Source of the DNA: Onchocerca volvulus
Lineage: Eukaryota; Nematoda; Chromadorea; Rhabditida; Onchocercidae
Direction of reading: 5' to 3'
Length of the DNA: 64,000 bases
Assembly: GCA_000499405.2 (NCBI GenBank)
Contig: HG738138.1
Coordinates: 13,765,208 to 13,829,207 of the forward strand
A model generated the notes under the pieces. The model did not search any database. It saw only the letters and a list, made by a program, of their open reading frames with translations, and was not told the DNA's origin. The position numbers and the translations under genes are program-made. Position 1 is the stretch's first letter; every line of letters begins with the position of its first letter. Below, piece by piece: positions 24,701 to 38,800 of this stretch.

Positions 24701-26316
24701 ATCAAATATTAAAGGAAAGCATATGATCATACTATTTTATATATTAAATTTAGCTTCATTTAATCATTAAGCACTCTCGCAAATTGAAAATCAGTTCGAC
24801 ATAAATCACTATGGGAATCATACTGACAAAAATGACGTTTTTGGTAATGGCAACTGAATAAATTTTCTCTCTTCAACTAGTTTTACCGTTATTTTTCGCC
24901 ATTTTCCATCATTTTTTTTAGTAGTATATGTAATATGATACGATTATTTTGTTGACTCAATACATTACTTTAGTTCGTTACTTCAATTCATTGCTTTAAC
25001 TCACTAATTTATTATTCCAAGTTCGAAATTTGAAACACTCAATTAGATAATGGAAAAATGAGCGCATCTTCGATTCACAAATTTTAAGAAAAGTGAGCAA
25101 ATTTTAGACATACGAATAACATTTCAATTCAAAGTCAATTAATTTCATAAATTAAAAGGAAAAAGAGGATAATAATGGAGGGAATAATTGTTCGGTTCAA
25201 TTCGTGAATTTTTCGGAATAATTTAATCAATTTTCCCGCACATAAATAATCAATATATATATATATTATTTTTTCATGGATTCAATTTCACATCATTTTT
25301 TTTCTTTTCTTTGCTTCCTTTTTACATCTTATTCATTCTATTCCCTTTCTTCTTTTCGTTTTTCTCTTCGACTTGTTTATTTCAAAACTCAATTATGCAG
25401 TAGACCAAAGTTTGACTTATATGACTTAACCTCGTTTCCTCTTTAGCCATCAGTCCTAATTACTAACGTAATTTGAAAATGTTTACTAAAAATAAAAATG
25501 ATACAACTAATGAAACGAATTTTCTATTTTTTCGTAAAGAAAAATATCAATTTAAAATTAAATTTTTCGAATAAATGAACAATTTGTTTATTTTACTACA
25601 ATTCCTTTTTTTTCCTTTTTTTTGACTTTGCAAAAGATGGAATGAATTATTAGAGGATAATATATTTTTTCCCGTTGTTTTTGATATCTTTTTTGCTTTA
25701 TTCTCTCTTTTATTCCATTTCTTTTCCATTCGTTGAATAATTTTCCCACAAATTCATTCTTTTTTTTTAAGTTTATAATAATATTTATGTATTTTTATGT
25801 TTATTTTCTTTTTTATAGAATTACTAAACAACTTAACTATCTAATAATTCGCTTTTCTATATGCAAATTACTTATCAATTTTAAACTAGAATTTTTAAAA
25901 TCTATTTTTGGGTTAAAATTGATCTTAAATTACTGTAATTTTACTGATAAAGAATCGATTATCGTTATATTCAAAACAATAAAAAACAAAATATTTTAAA
26001 CAACGACAATATAACATTGAAATAATGAACATTATTACTTCATGTATAAAAGATTATATAATTTTTATAATTTCTATTACTTATTAATTCGACACTTTCT
26101 GTATTAATAGTCGACGATATCACTTTTTTGATCTTATTGCTACCATAGATTATTTGTATTTCTTATTAATCTATTATTATCATCTCATATATTTTTACTC
26201 TTATTCCATTCTTTGATCCAAATTTATCTTCTCAAAATGACAAAACATAATAATTTACAAGTTTCTAATAACGTTATGTCGCGAATAATTATCTTAATTA
26301 CTAGTTAAAAAAGAGA

Positions 26317-28486
26317 AGTGATAGGAATGCGGTATTACATATCGAAATCGCTAGACTGGAAGATACATAAGTAGCAATGAAGCTGTATGGCGAATTCTTT
26401 CATTTCCCATACATGAACGAAGTCCAGCTGTTGTTCACTTAGTAGTATATCTAGGAAATGGACAACGCGTTTATTTTATAACTACAAATGGTCCTGAATC
26501 CACCGGCTACAACGTTAACTGTTTACAACTACAAATATGCAACAAATGGTCCTGAATCCACCGGCTACAACGTTAACTGCTTTCTTCATTATGTCAAAAT
26601 GACACATTTGCAAAAATACTTTTATATTCGGAAGTGCCCAAGTATTACACATGAAATGCGAGTAAAAAAATCATTTGAACGATGCAAAGGAGAAAAATCA
26701 ATTGACGAACACCTGGCATATTCAAACAAACTACGATAGGCAGATTGTACACCGTGCATCCTAATCAAGACAAATGCTTTTCCTTCGCAAGTTGTTAGAA
26801 AATGTCCTAGTCCAACCGTCTTCCAGCAATTAAAATTTGTCAACAGCGTTACACATGCTACTTTCCGCAGTATATGTCAAGCTTTGAATTTAATGGAGAA
26901 CGACTGATACTGGGATGTATGCATTTATGACGCAAGCAACACGTAACATCCGAATCAAATTCGTACACTGTTTGCAATCATATTGTCCGCTTGTTCTTCT
27001 TCATCTCCAACAGAGTAGTGGGAGAAATGCAAATCACATATGACCGAAGATATTCTCCATCGAATACGCAGCGAAAATTCAAATATGAGCATGGATTTCA
27101 CAGCAGAAATCTAAAACGAAGCGTTGATAATGACTGAAAACTTGTGCTTACAAATAACAAACAAAGTTCTTAATCAATTGGGAATGCTTTCACTGAATCG
27201 ATATGCTGCTGCTTCGTTCGATGTAGAATTGCATCGCGAAAAAAACACAACACGACTGATCTTTTGTTACATGTGCAATCAAATATTCCCAAGCTATCGT
27301 TTGAGCAAAAAGGCATTTACGATCAAATAATGCAAATTGTTAGTAAGGGAGATGAAGAAATCTTTTTTTAGATGCGCCAGGAGGAAATGGTAAAACGTTT
27401 CTAATTAGATTGATTCTGGCAGCAATTCGATTTCAAAATGACAGAACCTACCTGCATCGTTCGGAATAGCTGCAACATTGCTAGTAGATGAAAGAACTGC
27501 TCATTCCGCTATGAAATTGCCGTTGAACATGCAATGGATTGAAACTCTCACATACAACATTCCCAAAACAGCCGGCATGGGAAAAGCATTACAAAATGCA
27601 AACTTATTGTTTGCGATGAATGTACAATGACGCACAAAAAATCGATCGAGGCTCTTGAGCGATCATTGTGAGATTTGCGTGGAAATATCAGACCGTTTGG
27701 GGACGCATTAATATAGCTTGCAAGATATTTCAGACAAATATTATCCGCAATTCCTCGATCAACACTAGCGGACAAAATAAATGCTTGCCTGAAATATTTT
27801 AATTTGTGGTGAACGTAAAAACGTTAACAATAACTAAAACATGCGTGTCCAGCTGCAAAACGATCGATCAACTGAGATATTCTTACATCAATTGCTGGAA
27901 ATTGAGAACAGAAAGGTGCCGATTGATCTGACCACAGGACGAATTTCATTGCCTCATAATTTCTGCAATTTAGTAACATCAAAAGAACAGTTAGTTAAAA
28001 AGGTATTTCCCGATATTCAAACCAATTATTAGGATTACGACTGGCTGAGTGAACGAACTATTCTTACGGCTAAGAACAAAGACATCTGCTAACTTAACAA
28101 TATTATTCAATCTAACATTCTAAACGAGGCAGTCAGATACAAATCCGTCGATACTGTTGTGAAAGCAGATGAAGCAGTTAATTATCCAAAAGAATTTTTG
28201 AATTCATCCAATCTGCCAGAATCGACGTGCCAGTTGTAATGTTGCGCAATATCAACCAGTCAAAACTTTGCAACGGCACGCAGCCTGCAGTAAAAAGATT
28301 AATGAGCAATATTGTGAAGCAACAATCTTGGCAGAACCTTTCACAGGTGAAGATGTCCTTATTCCTCGCATTCCTAGGATTCCAGCGATATGCCATTTCA
28401 ATTTAAAATTCCCAATTCGTTTGGCGTTCCCATTCACCACCAACAAAGCTCAGGGTCAATCGTTGAAAAAAAAAATACTCAAGTAA
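26317..28486 (+). pseudogene. Decayed Helitron Rep/helicase (Pif1-like) gene
   Basis: Fragments in all three plus frames follow the order of a Helitron helicase. An N-terminal part reads HERSPAVVHL..LGNGQRVYF (about 26390-26490), then LLYSEVPKYYT and TVHPNQDKCF. A pre-helicase part follows (NLCLQITNKVLNQLGMLS at about 27133, LSFEQKGIYDQIMQIV at about 27300). Next come Walker A (DAPGGNGKTFLIRLILAA, about 27372-27425), an AHSAMKLPLN-like motif, a fragment starting MRVQLQNDRS at 27841, and a C-terminal PIRLAFPFTTNKAQGQSL at about 28420. Stops and frameshifts occur throughout, for example a frameshift just before Walker A, and the fragment ends soon after the AQGQS motif. It is therefore inactive. 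Its GC content exceeds the local background, consistent with an acquired element. The Helitron identity is from family knowledge. Confidence 0.85.
26485..26579 (+). repeat. 37 bp direct repeat, offset 58 bp, inside the Helitron remnant
   Basis: The bases at 26485-26521 recur identically at 26543-26579. A recent local duplication interrupts the helicase reading frame. Confidence 0.9.
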
Positions 28487-28589
28487 ATTGTTGAACTGTT
28501 GCTACTGCAAAAAATTATATATGATCTTAAAAGATACTAACAGTCGTAAATGTTCGTTTATTCAAAATCTTAAATCTCCGAAAGTTTGT

Positions 28590-28885
28590 TTTGAGATTTT
28601 GATAAAACGTTGCATTGGAATACGCACATACTTTACCGAGCCTTTCTGAGCGTTGCAAACTGAAGGCCACATCCAAACTTTGCAGGAAGTAAGCGTGGTT
28701 GATAGATTCAGCCCCATCACTTACTTTTATTTGTCACAGGTGTGATAAGTAAAAAAAACTAGATGTATCTATACAAAAACTACGTGTCTATTCGAATGTT
28801 CCGTTGTGTCAAAATTTCAAATCAATAGATTAACACTTGAAATGTTGCGTCAAAATGAACATTGAAATCTACGACAAAGAGGCAA
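28590..28885 (+). repeat. Helitron-associated repeat unit (copy a)
   Basis: It contains gattcagccccatcactt, tttgtcacaggtgtgataag, gtctattcgaatgttccg, gtgtcaaaatttcaaatcaa and cttgaaatgttg in the same order as the other copies. It is non-coding. Confidence 0.65.
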
Positions 28886-29039
28886 TCCAGGTCACGACCT
28901 AATATTAAAGTAATATTAGCCTAATATTAGAAGAGATAATTCACAAATTGCTTAAAGGAAACATTACATTATACACTATCATGACCTCGACATTTGTGCG
29001 ACGCAACTACATCCCCCACAAATCAAAAAATAAACGAAT

Positions 29040-29205
29040 TATATTCCCTCTCAAAACACAAACGAAAAGCTAAAATTACTCACCTTATTTATTTAAAAAT
29101 AACCGCCTATTCGAATGGAATGCAACGGTATGAAAATTTCAAATCAATCGATGAAGAACTTGAAACGTTGGAGGAAGTAGCCGCAGTTAATGAAGAAGGA
29201 GAGTG
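29040..29205 (+). repeat. Helitron-associated repeat unit (copy b)
   Basis: It contains ccgcctattcgaatggaatg, gaaaatttcaaatcaatcga and gaacttgaaacgttgg. An ORF that overlaps it (28994-29206) is a by-product of the repeat and is not called as a gene. Confidence 0.65.
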
Positions 29206-29224
29206 ATGAATAAATTCTGCTCGC

Positions 29225-29440
29225 TCATGAAGGCGCGGTACAAGGCCGAGTCAAAAAATTCAGCCCCTCACTTTAGTTGTACGGAACGTGATACGTGAAA
29301 AAAGGAAGTATGTTTCTATAACAAAACGCGCCTATTAGAATGCAAGGTTGTGTCAAAATTCGAGAGCAATAGGTAGAGAACTTGCAACGTTTTGTAAAGA
29401 GTTGTAAGGAGCATTTACATTTTTATTTATATAAATTGGT
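29225..29440 (+). repeat. Helitron-associated repeat unit (copy c), best preserved
   Basis: It runs from aggccgagtcaaaaaattca through gtacggaacgtgatacgtg, acgcgcctattagaatgcaa and gaacttgcaacgttttgtaa to gcatttacatttttatttat. On the reverse strand the outer end reads like a Helitron left end (TATAAATAAAAATG), which would place this unit opposite in direction to the helicase remnant. That orientation is tentative. Confidence 0.7.
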
Positions 29441-32400
29441 ACTATGAGAAGTTACCTATGGTTATTTACTTGAATTTGGTGTTATAGAAAATTATGATTA
29501 TTTTACTTTTTTCTGTGAGATTACAAAATGTATTTTTTGGGACTTTCTTTAAACTTAAGCAGATCATACTTTATCATCAAAAACTGCATTTTCGAATCTA
29601 ATCTTTCTTCTTTCAAAATTTTATGAATTAACCGATGCTTAATTTTAGTTTAAAACCTATTTAAATTAATACATTAGTCCCTCATCTTCATATTTCTACA
29701 AATAATTAGTACTTCTTGTGACAATGCTTTCTAAACATCTGTTACTTTATTTATTGTAATTTAGTAACATTAAATAGAATTAATTAAAATATTTCGTTGT
29801 AATTTATGCTAGCTTAGATGCATTTTGTTGTTTGTTGAAATTTATCTCAAAATTTTTCGCTAAAATTTGCAATTTTATTCCGAAATTTTTTTTTTTGATG
29901 AATTTCATTCTAAAAATTTTTTTAAATAAAAGAATATGTTGCTAAATAAAAATTAACAATAAAATTTCAATATATCTCGATAAAATAGAGTAGGTGATGA
30001 TAAAAAAATAATCAATAATAATAATAACAACGAAACATAGGAAATTATTCATTGTAATTGGTTTAGTTAATGCTATTATCATCTGCGAAAACAATTTAAT
30101 TTCGTTGTTTAATCGTTGAAAAATTTGTTGACATAAATTTTCTTTCATATTATTACATCAAAACTAAAAAAAAAATTATTTTTTCCTTTTTTTTTCTTTG
30201 TCATTTTCAGCAATTACGCGACATAGTTTCTTAGTTTTTTTTTTTTTTTTTCTGCACAATCAAGCTTAAAATGATTGAAAAGTTTGAAATACTGAAATTT
30301 TTAAACTGTTGAGTTGACGAGTGAAATAATGTAAATAGCTAAGAATGAAAAATGAAAAATGAAATTGGAAAGAAATTTTGAAAGATAATCTTTATAGAGT
30401 ATCTGTAAGCGACTTCTTTTCACTAAAGATTTTCAAGATAATATTTGATAATAATGCTTATATTTGAAATCGAATTTGAAAATCAAAATATCTGAAGCAT
30501 TGAAATTTGAAAACTGAATAAAGCATTGATGACAACAGCATATTTTTGTCCAAAGATTAATGATTGATTGATTGATTAATTCATCAAAAAACGGATTTTT
30601 CTTCTTAATGATGGTGTTTTTATTATACTTCGGTTATTGCAGTTGAATTTTCAACGTTTTTTTCTCGAGCAACTTTATTCTCAAGAAATTTGATAAAAGA
30701 AAAAAAAAGAAAACAAAACAACTGAAAAATTCTTAAAGTTAACAGTCGTATTTATTTAAATTAATTAAATCAAACATTTAAAGAAAATATAAGGGAAAAT
30801 TTTAGCAAATGCAAACATATGTGCCAAAATTTGTTTGTATAATTTTCAAATATAATAAAAAATTTTCCCATTCAATATAATTTAATTTTTTCTTTTTATT
30901 TTCCGTTGAAAATGTAAAGTTTTTTCTTTTTTCTTTATTCCATTTTTTCCTTTAATTTTTTCATCAATATTCATTGAATAATTAAGTAGAACAATTGATT
31001 ATAAATTTTAAAAAATTAAATGAATGAAATTTATTGAATAATAAAAAAGAGCATAAACTATAAATCACAAATTGCATCATGTGCAATTCATGTTACACGT
31101 AATATATATACGACCACGTATGCCACTTTTTATCAGTATCATATCAGCAATTTATCATTCCCATCTTCCTGCCCCGCCTCTTTTGTAACCAATATTCACC
31201 AATCTATGATGAATCAGCTCATTCTTGAATTCTTATCGATTTCCAAGTCGCAGTGCCACCGATGATTCAGAAGTCAGCACGAAATTGAACTCATTTCACT
31301 CTCTCTTCCTGTTCGCATTTTTCTTTTTTGTCCAAAAAAAATTGCTTATTTTTTTTTTCCAGATTTCCAAATCTCCCTCAAAACGTGCAAAATTTCAATT
31401 TCTTGTTTTTCAATTATTATTCATTTATTGCATTATTACATTTCATGTGTTTATTTTTTTATACTTCGTAATTAAAATTAAGCAAAAAAATCCCTATCAT
31501 TTTATTCGATTCATTAAAGTTGTCTTAATTGACAAAATATTTAATTTTAATTTTTTTTTCGAAATGAAAGGCAATCTAAACTTTAGCTCTGTTATCTTTA
31601 GTATTTGTTATACATTGTTTGTTAATTTTTGAAAAATTTGCTCATAATTTTAGACGAAAAATATGAAAGAAATGAATTCTTAAAAGTTTGCACCTGGAAA
31701 TCAATAATATGAAGGAATTATATTCTTAAAAGTCTGCTCATAGTTAGAAACTAATGATATGAAAAATATTATTAATTTCTTTTTTTGAAAAATTTATAAA
31801 ATTTATTTCATTTATTCCCTTATTATGCATTCCTAAATTTTATGAAAATGTTCAAAACTTGACATTTTCCCATTAAATGAGCCAACATTCTTCTATTATT
31901 GAAAATATAATGTATTTAAAAAATAGTATAAAATATGGTATATAATATAAGAATATACTTAATATAAAATTAAAAATATGGTAATGGATAAAAATTGAAT
32001 GAGAAAATCTTAAAAATATAGCAAATAAATAAAAGTAAAGCAGTAGATATGAGCAAATTAGGAAAGAAGAATGAACACTTTAATGCTCAATTAATTTGGT
32101 ATCATTTAGCAGCAATATAAATAATTAATTATTGATTTTTCCTTTAAATTATACTATTCGATTCGACTGACCGATTGATCTTTCGGTAATCTAAAGTTTA
32201 ACGAACTATAAACGATGGGATAACAGAAGTAGACGACATTGTATTCCTCCATTAATGTGCTGTAATACTAGAACTTGTAAGAGGAATGTTTGTCGGCACG
32301 TTTACATCTATGTCTGCTCGCGTGGATGCCCGCATGCATGCACGTACATGTAAAATTGTGTTTTTGCTAAGAAAATTGCAAGATCTGTGAAATTTTACAT

Positions 32401-33943
32401 ATTAAATAATCCTAGAATTGATTGATTAATAATATAACGTGGAAATTTGAATAATTAAAATATTTTTTAGTAACTAGAACTGATTAATTTAACAATGGAA
32501 AATGAATATTTGAATGATTAATTATGTGAAAAGTTTTTTAAAAATAAATATTAACAAATATAAACATTGATGAATCAATACAAATTTGGTAAATATAATT
32601 ATTAGTAAATAAATATGAATTAATAAATACTAATTTCATTTTTTTTCTTTGTAGACGATTATTGACTATTAATTTAGTTGTTATTTATTATTTTGATATA
32701 TAAGTATAATGGATTCACTATTCATATTTATTTATTAATTTTTAATATATTTAATAATTCCATTTTGATTCATAGCTCGAAGTGAAAATTATGATTTGCA
32801 GTGATAAACTGTCTTTTTTTTTTTTTTTTCATTTCAAATAATAAGGGAATATTCTCTTCGGATCCATTAAATGATCGTAATGAATTGCAATAACTTTCTT
32901 CTATTTTTTTATTAATTAACGAGAAATCTTCAGTGAATCCCTTAAGAGATTTTAATTAAATTAATTTAACACACAACTTAAATGAAATCGAACGTACATG
33001 ACAATAATTAATAGAAGCTGAAGAAATTATCAATTAAAATTGACTTCTCTTTTTTTTTTCTTTTTTTTTTTTGTTCGAGAAGTGGCTATTTAATTAGTTT
33101 TTCGTGTGAAAAAAAAAAAAAGAAAACCATTAGAATTAATTTCATGTTGTCTTATCATTTTGTTTATCATTATTATTAAATGAAATTAAAATAATTCTTG
33201 TAAATAAAACTCAACTAAATAGGAAAAAATAAGTAGGTAAATATTTTATCTTAATTTTCATTATTACATAAATGCGATTTTTCTTAATTTGCTGATTTAT
33301 TTACACGTTTTATCTTGAAAAGAAATTTCCGCACTAAATTTTTTTTTTTTGTTTTTCATAAAATGAAAAAATTTTTAGTTATTTTTTTCCTTTTGTTTGT
33401 TCGTTTTTTTTTTTTTTTTTTTTTCGAAATAACATTTCATGACGAGGAAACAGTTTTCAAAGCGCTTGAGGAAAATCCATCAAAATAATGGAAGTAATCA
33501 TTTCAATCAGACGAAATTGTCAGAGAGACAGACAATACTATTGACGTTGACATTTATATTTCTTAAATAGGACAAATTTATTTGTTAACAGAAGTAGAAA
33601 TTATTCCAAACTTCTAATTTATAATTAGTTTTGATCTTATTTAAAGAAATTAGTTTGAAATTTACTCCAGATTATAATTGATTTAAAAAAAAATTTATTT
33701 GAAGTATTATTATTCATCATTAGACAAAAAATTCCGTGATCAAAATTCCGGAAAAATAATATAAATTTTATTTTGAAGATTGAAATTCATTTCCAAATAA
33801 CTATCCTATTGATTTTTTTTCTTTTTAAATCAAAATTAATCAATTAGTTACTCATATTCCATTGAATATAAGCAGTTATAACAATCATGTCAGTTTAAAA
33901 AATATTTTAAAAAAAAAAAAAAATATCCTTCCCCCTTCTTTCA

Positions 33944-33950
33944 TTTATTA

Positions 33951-34033
<83 letters not shown>

Positions 34034-34035
34034 GA
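33944..34035. repeat. (ATT)n trinucleotide microsatellite, about 28 units
   Basis: A nearly perfect TTA/ATT tract broken by one ttg near each end. Confidence 0.95.
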
Positions 34036-34141
34036 TTGTTGTTTTTATTATTTATTTAACTTTATTATTATCGCTAACCGTATCTTTTACTCAAGAAGGA
34101 GAGAGAGAGATGGAGGAAAAAGGAGAATGACAGAGAAAAAG

Positions 34142-34350
34142 TAGGCGGAACCAATAAACTCCACCTCCTTACCTATTTTCAGTTGTCACGGACGTGACAG
34201 GTGAGGAAAAGTAATTAGGTCCATATAAGAGCACTCGCCTATCCGAATGCAAGGTTGTATCAAAATTTGAAAAGAGTCAGTGGAGAACTTGTGGAGGTCA
34301 TTGGGAAGTAACAGGTAGCATTTACATTTTTATTTATATAGATAGATATA
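34142..34350 (+). repeat. Dispersed repeat unit of the Helitron-associated family
   Basis: Ordered blocks are ttcagttgtcacggacgtga, actcgcctatccgaatgcaa, ggttgtatcaaaatttgaaa, gtggagaacttgtgg and gcatttacatttttatttat. It is the clearest solitary copy in the window. Confidence 0.7.
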
Positions 34351-34647
34351 TATAACGGGAAGTAAAATTCGAGCAGAATATAATTAAATCATTTGCATAA
34401 CTAAATTTAAGATTTATTTTACTCATTATGTTATAAGCTGATTGTGGAACATGTAATTAGCTTTGGTTGTAATCGTTTATTTCAAGTTGATTGCTGATAA
34501 ATCAGTGGCCACATTAAAGCATTTTTGATTGTTATTTAGTAAAATTTGAGAAATATCTTTCCAAAGTATTATTTGATTTAATTTGATGCATCACTTTCGT
34601 GAACATTGAAACAGTATTTAAACGAATGTTAAACTATTGTTTAGAAA

Positions 34648-34900
34648 TGATAATGTACTGATATCAGTGGTTAAGAGTATTGATTAAAATAATAGAAACA
34701 AATTACAGGGTATATTACTCACCGATAATATACTGATACTAATGATTAAGGGTAGTGATAATTATTGGTAATATACTGGTGTCAGCAATTGAAGATATTG
34801 ATAATTGCATTATTTGTAATATACAAATAGTGATGATTAAGGATTCGATAACTGCAATGTTGATAATGTAGTGATACTAATAAAAAAAAATTAGTAAAAA
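34648..34900. repeat. Diverged tandem repeat of about 60-70 bp
   Basis: At least four units share a gataatatactgatactaat-like block followed by gattaagg.t..tgataa. They are strongly diverged. Confidence 0.5.
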
Positions 34901-35894
34901 TGCAATACAATATAAGGGTACAACAATAATAATGACAGCATTCTTTAAGAGTAATGAGATCAAATAATGACTGATAACGAATAAATTTCATTTAATTTCA
35001 TTTTTTTTTTTTTTTTATCTTTTATTAATTTAGAACAGAAAAATGGCAAGATAAGAACTGATTACGATTGTAATAATGATTGATTACATCGTCTCGTGCA
35101 GTGTGTATCAACTGTTCTTAGACAAAATTTCAATAATTGGTTCTTTTTAATGTAATTTTGGTTAAGTACGATCATTTAAATAGTATTTCTTCATTTTTCT
35201 ATCTTAGCTAATGAATAAATTCAAATACGAAATGATAAAATTGATAGCCTCATATCGTTTGTTTATTTGATTTTGTTGCTTAGAAGCTAGAAATAATTCT
35301 AAGTGGTATAAAAGTTTTGGGAATATTTGAAATATGACTTACATAATGGAATTTCGGTATTCTTCCATTTCCATATTTCCTTTTTTCTACTTCCTTTTTT
35401 TCACTATTCAAACAATATTAATTGATGGGAAAAATGGAAATATCCGAATACTTTTTATTTATTATTAGTATTAAAAAAAAAAAAAAACTATTAAAGTTGA
35501 GTGAATATTATTTACATATTTTCTTTTTAAATAAATATTTCCTTCTAAATATTTTATTTTCCTTTTTGTATAAATGTTGTTTGGTTTCTTTTTAAAGAAA
35601 CATAATTTGTGTATATATTTTTTTTTTGTTCGCTATTTTTTAATTTTACCTAATGTTTGTTATAATCGATGAATAATTACAAAATATATTATTCTACCGT
35701 TTTATTAAGTTTGACGAAAATTTTGCAGAATTGAAAAATTCATAAATTTTGTTAATTTGGCAAATTTTCGAAAATTTGCAAATTTTCCTAAATTTTTATG
35801 TAATGTAAATATAATTTTATGCTGTTTTCACCTTTTCCCTAAATTAAATAGTGATTATAATTAATTATTGTTTGATAAGATATCATATATCGGA

Positions 35895-38800
35895 ATGCAA
35901 CGACTCATTACAATCGAACAATTTGGTATAACAAAAACAGATGAAGAAAGAGTGGTGAAAATATCGTTGACAAATAATAACGGCATGAAAATTGAATTAT
36001 TAAATTATGGTGCAATATTAATGAGTGCTTTGGTACCTGATCGTAATGATATACTGCGAGACATTGCGCTTGGATTTCAATCCCTTAAAGGTATCCTCAA
36101 ATTTCGTTAGCAATTTTTTTAGTTCTTTTTATTCTGTTATTTAAGTCCTAACTCATAAGTAATCTTATGAATAAATTGAATAAAATATTCATAACATCAT
36201 AATATTTATTAGAAAGATTATATGATAGCTTTAAATGATTTCTTTTTTATTAATTCTTCAACTTCTTTGTCCTACATGTTCATATTTTTAATAATATAAA
36301 ATGAATTGATTTAACCAAAAATTTCAATATTCATCTAAACTTTCGTTTTTTTAAATGGTTTCCAATTTTAATTTTTAATCAAGAATTAAATAATAGATCC
36401 GTCAAATAAGTAGAAATTATCGAGAAAACTTGTAAAGTTTGAAAGAATTCTTTTAATTAATAAAATTTACTAATAAGTTTCAATTAAAAGATAAAATAAA
36501 TACAAAGAAAAGAAATTATTTGAAGCTACCTTACAGTCTTTCTAATATCGCATATTATTATAAGCTTAATATTTGAAAGTTAAAAGTGATTTTATTGTAA
36601 TAAATTTTTTGCATCTTCCTGTTTATATGTCTTTACTAATTATCAAAATTTCTTTTTCGTAGAAAATTAGAAAAAAAATAGTAAAATTTCATTCAATATT
36701 TTTAATCAAAAATATTTTTTCCTCATGCAACACTTTTTATAGTCAACAGTGATTATATGATAAATATCTATGATGATAATGGTTATATTTATGATAATTT
36801 TATAATAGTGGTTAGTATTTATGCTGATAATCTTATTTTCAATGTTTAAAATTTGGTGGATTTTTGTTTTCGAAATTATTAGTATTATTTGGATCTCAAC
36901 TTGATAAGTATAATGCAACTGAAAATATCCGTGCAATAAGTGTATTTCTATTTGAAAGTTTTTGACTAGTTAAAAACTTGGTGAACTTGATTATGTATTT
37001 AATTATGGTTTATAAAATTGGTATAATTATAATTAATAGAAATAAGAGCAAAGTTAAGATGGCGAAGTTATGAAAGGTTACTGTAACTAAGTAATACGTT
37101 TAACTTCTTTATAAGTCAATTTTGCTTCATTTCTATTTTTTTTTTTTTTTATTAAGAAGAATATGAATTTGAGCATGATATTTGAATACGAAAATGAATA
37201 TGAAAATATTTGCAGAATATGAATCAGATATTCATAGTATCGGTGCAGTAATTGGTCGTGTTGCTGGATATATAAGTAATGGGAAGTTTGCAGTGGAGAG
37301 TCGAGAATATGAACTTGGCTTGAACGCGCCACCACATCACGTAAACGGTGGTGCACGAGGAAGTTTGTCAAAGGTTAATGTTGAATTTCAAGTTTTAAGT
37401 AATTTCTTTTTCAATCATTTCGAGAAATTAGTGAGGAAGAAGAGGATGATCATTTTTGAATTGAATAAGTAAAAATTACAATCACAGCAAATTGAGAATG
37501 AGAAAAATTTTAATAATTTATAAGTAAAAAAGTTTTGGGAATTTGTAAACAAAAATTGAATTGAATTTTTTTTTTTTTGAAATTGAAATTCATATCCCTT
37601 TTCTTTTTTCTAATCAGTCGTTCTGGCAGAAAAATAAGTAGTGTAAGTAATCAGAAGAAATTATAGAAATTGTGGAATTACGAATTATTGGATGAAGGGA
37701 ACGGTGTATGTTTCACATGTATCAGCCATGATGGTGAAGGTGGATATCCAGGACAGGTTAATTGGAATTCATAGCATCAATAAACGGATGCAGTAATTTA
37801 AATTTATTATTAGAATGATTACCAATGAAATGTCAGGATAGCGCATATATAATGCTAACAATTCATTATTCATTGATTGTTATTCTTTCGCTAACAAAAG
37901 GAAAAAAAATTGATCTTTCATCTGTTAAACTAATGTTAAAATGAATTCGGATTGTATGTAATGACATCACGGCATTAATTTAACATTAATTTAAAAAAAG
38001 TTTTGGCTTCAATTTAATTTTTAAAGCTTTCGATATCGCTTCTTTTCAGGTGCATTTGGAAGTTACATATATATTAACAAATGAAAATGAAGTAGTAATT
38101 GATTATCGAGCTTCAGCTGAGAAATCGACAATATTAAACATCGCCAACAATGCTTATTTTAATTTAGATGGCGAGGTATATCTGACATTTGCTATTTTGC
38201 TATCCTCAAGAAAAGACAATATGACGCAAGTCAATTCAAGATTGATTACTTGCAGGCAGTTGCAAGTTAATTCAAATTGTTTACTTGCAAACGATTGCAA
38301 GTTAATAAGTAACTTTGAGTATTGTTTGTTCATGTAAATCGTCCTGCAACATATCATCTGGTTATAATCCATTATTGGTTGCTGTAAATGGCGTTCCCCG
38401 GAAAGATATTCCAAATGTCAACCGATTAGTCATTCCTTCATTTTACCTTTATGAAAGCTATCAGCAAATAATTTATAAATTAGTAGTTTAATTCTATAAT
38501 ATATTAATTTAATGGAAACAATAACAGTGTAAGATGGAAGCAATTAAGAAATTTATTTCCGTAATTAAATCATCAACTGATTGTTAATGAAAAATGCTAT
38601 TTAATGTCCAAATTCAATTTTTTGCTCGATTTTTGTCGATATAATTCGAACCTATATTAATCTAAAAGTTCAGATTAATCAAGTCAGATTTAAATGTTGG
38701 AAAAATTTTAATTTTACAATTATAGGGAACGTCATCATTAAACAATCACATAATACAATTGTACACACCAAATTATCTTCCAGGAGATGAAAATGGCTTC

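Larger units (their letters stand above)
20149..26310. other. Long intergenic stretch, mostly featureless
   Basis: It holds an AATAAA at 20289, a possible small ORF at 20844-21038, a tandem-repeat region at 21395-21705 and ATT/AAT-rich DNA at 24000-24300. No spliced gene could be assembled on either strand. Confidence 0.5.
29441..35894. other. Intergenic stretch with one GC-richer island
   Basis: Apart from the repeats listed separately, no spliced gene was found. A less AT-rich patch at 31100-31330 has short coding-like frames on both strands but no consistent exon structure. A CG- and CA-rich patch lies at 32290-32350. Confidence 0.45.

Noticed and set aside
28994..29206. 70-codon plus-strand ORF
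   Set aside because: It lies inside a repeat unit shared with several other places in the window.
31225..31632. 135-codon plus-strand ORF
   Set aside because: Only the first 30 or so codons look coding; the rest is F/I/K-rich AT noise and there is no ATG at the start.
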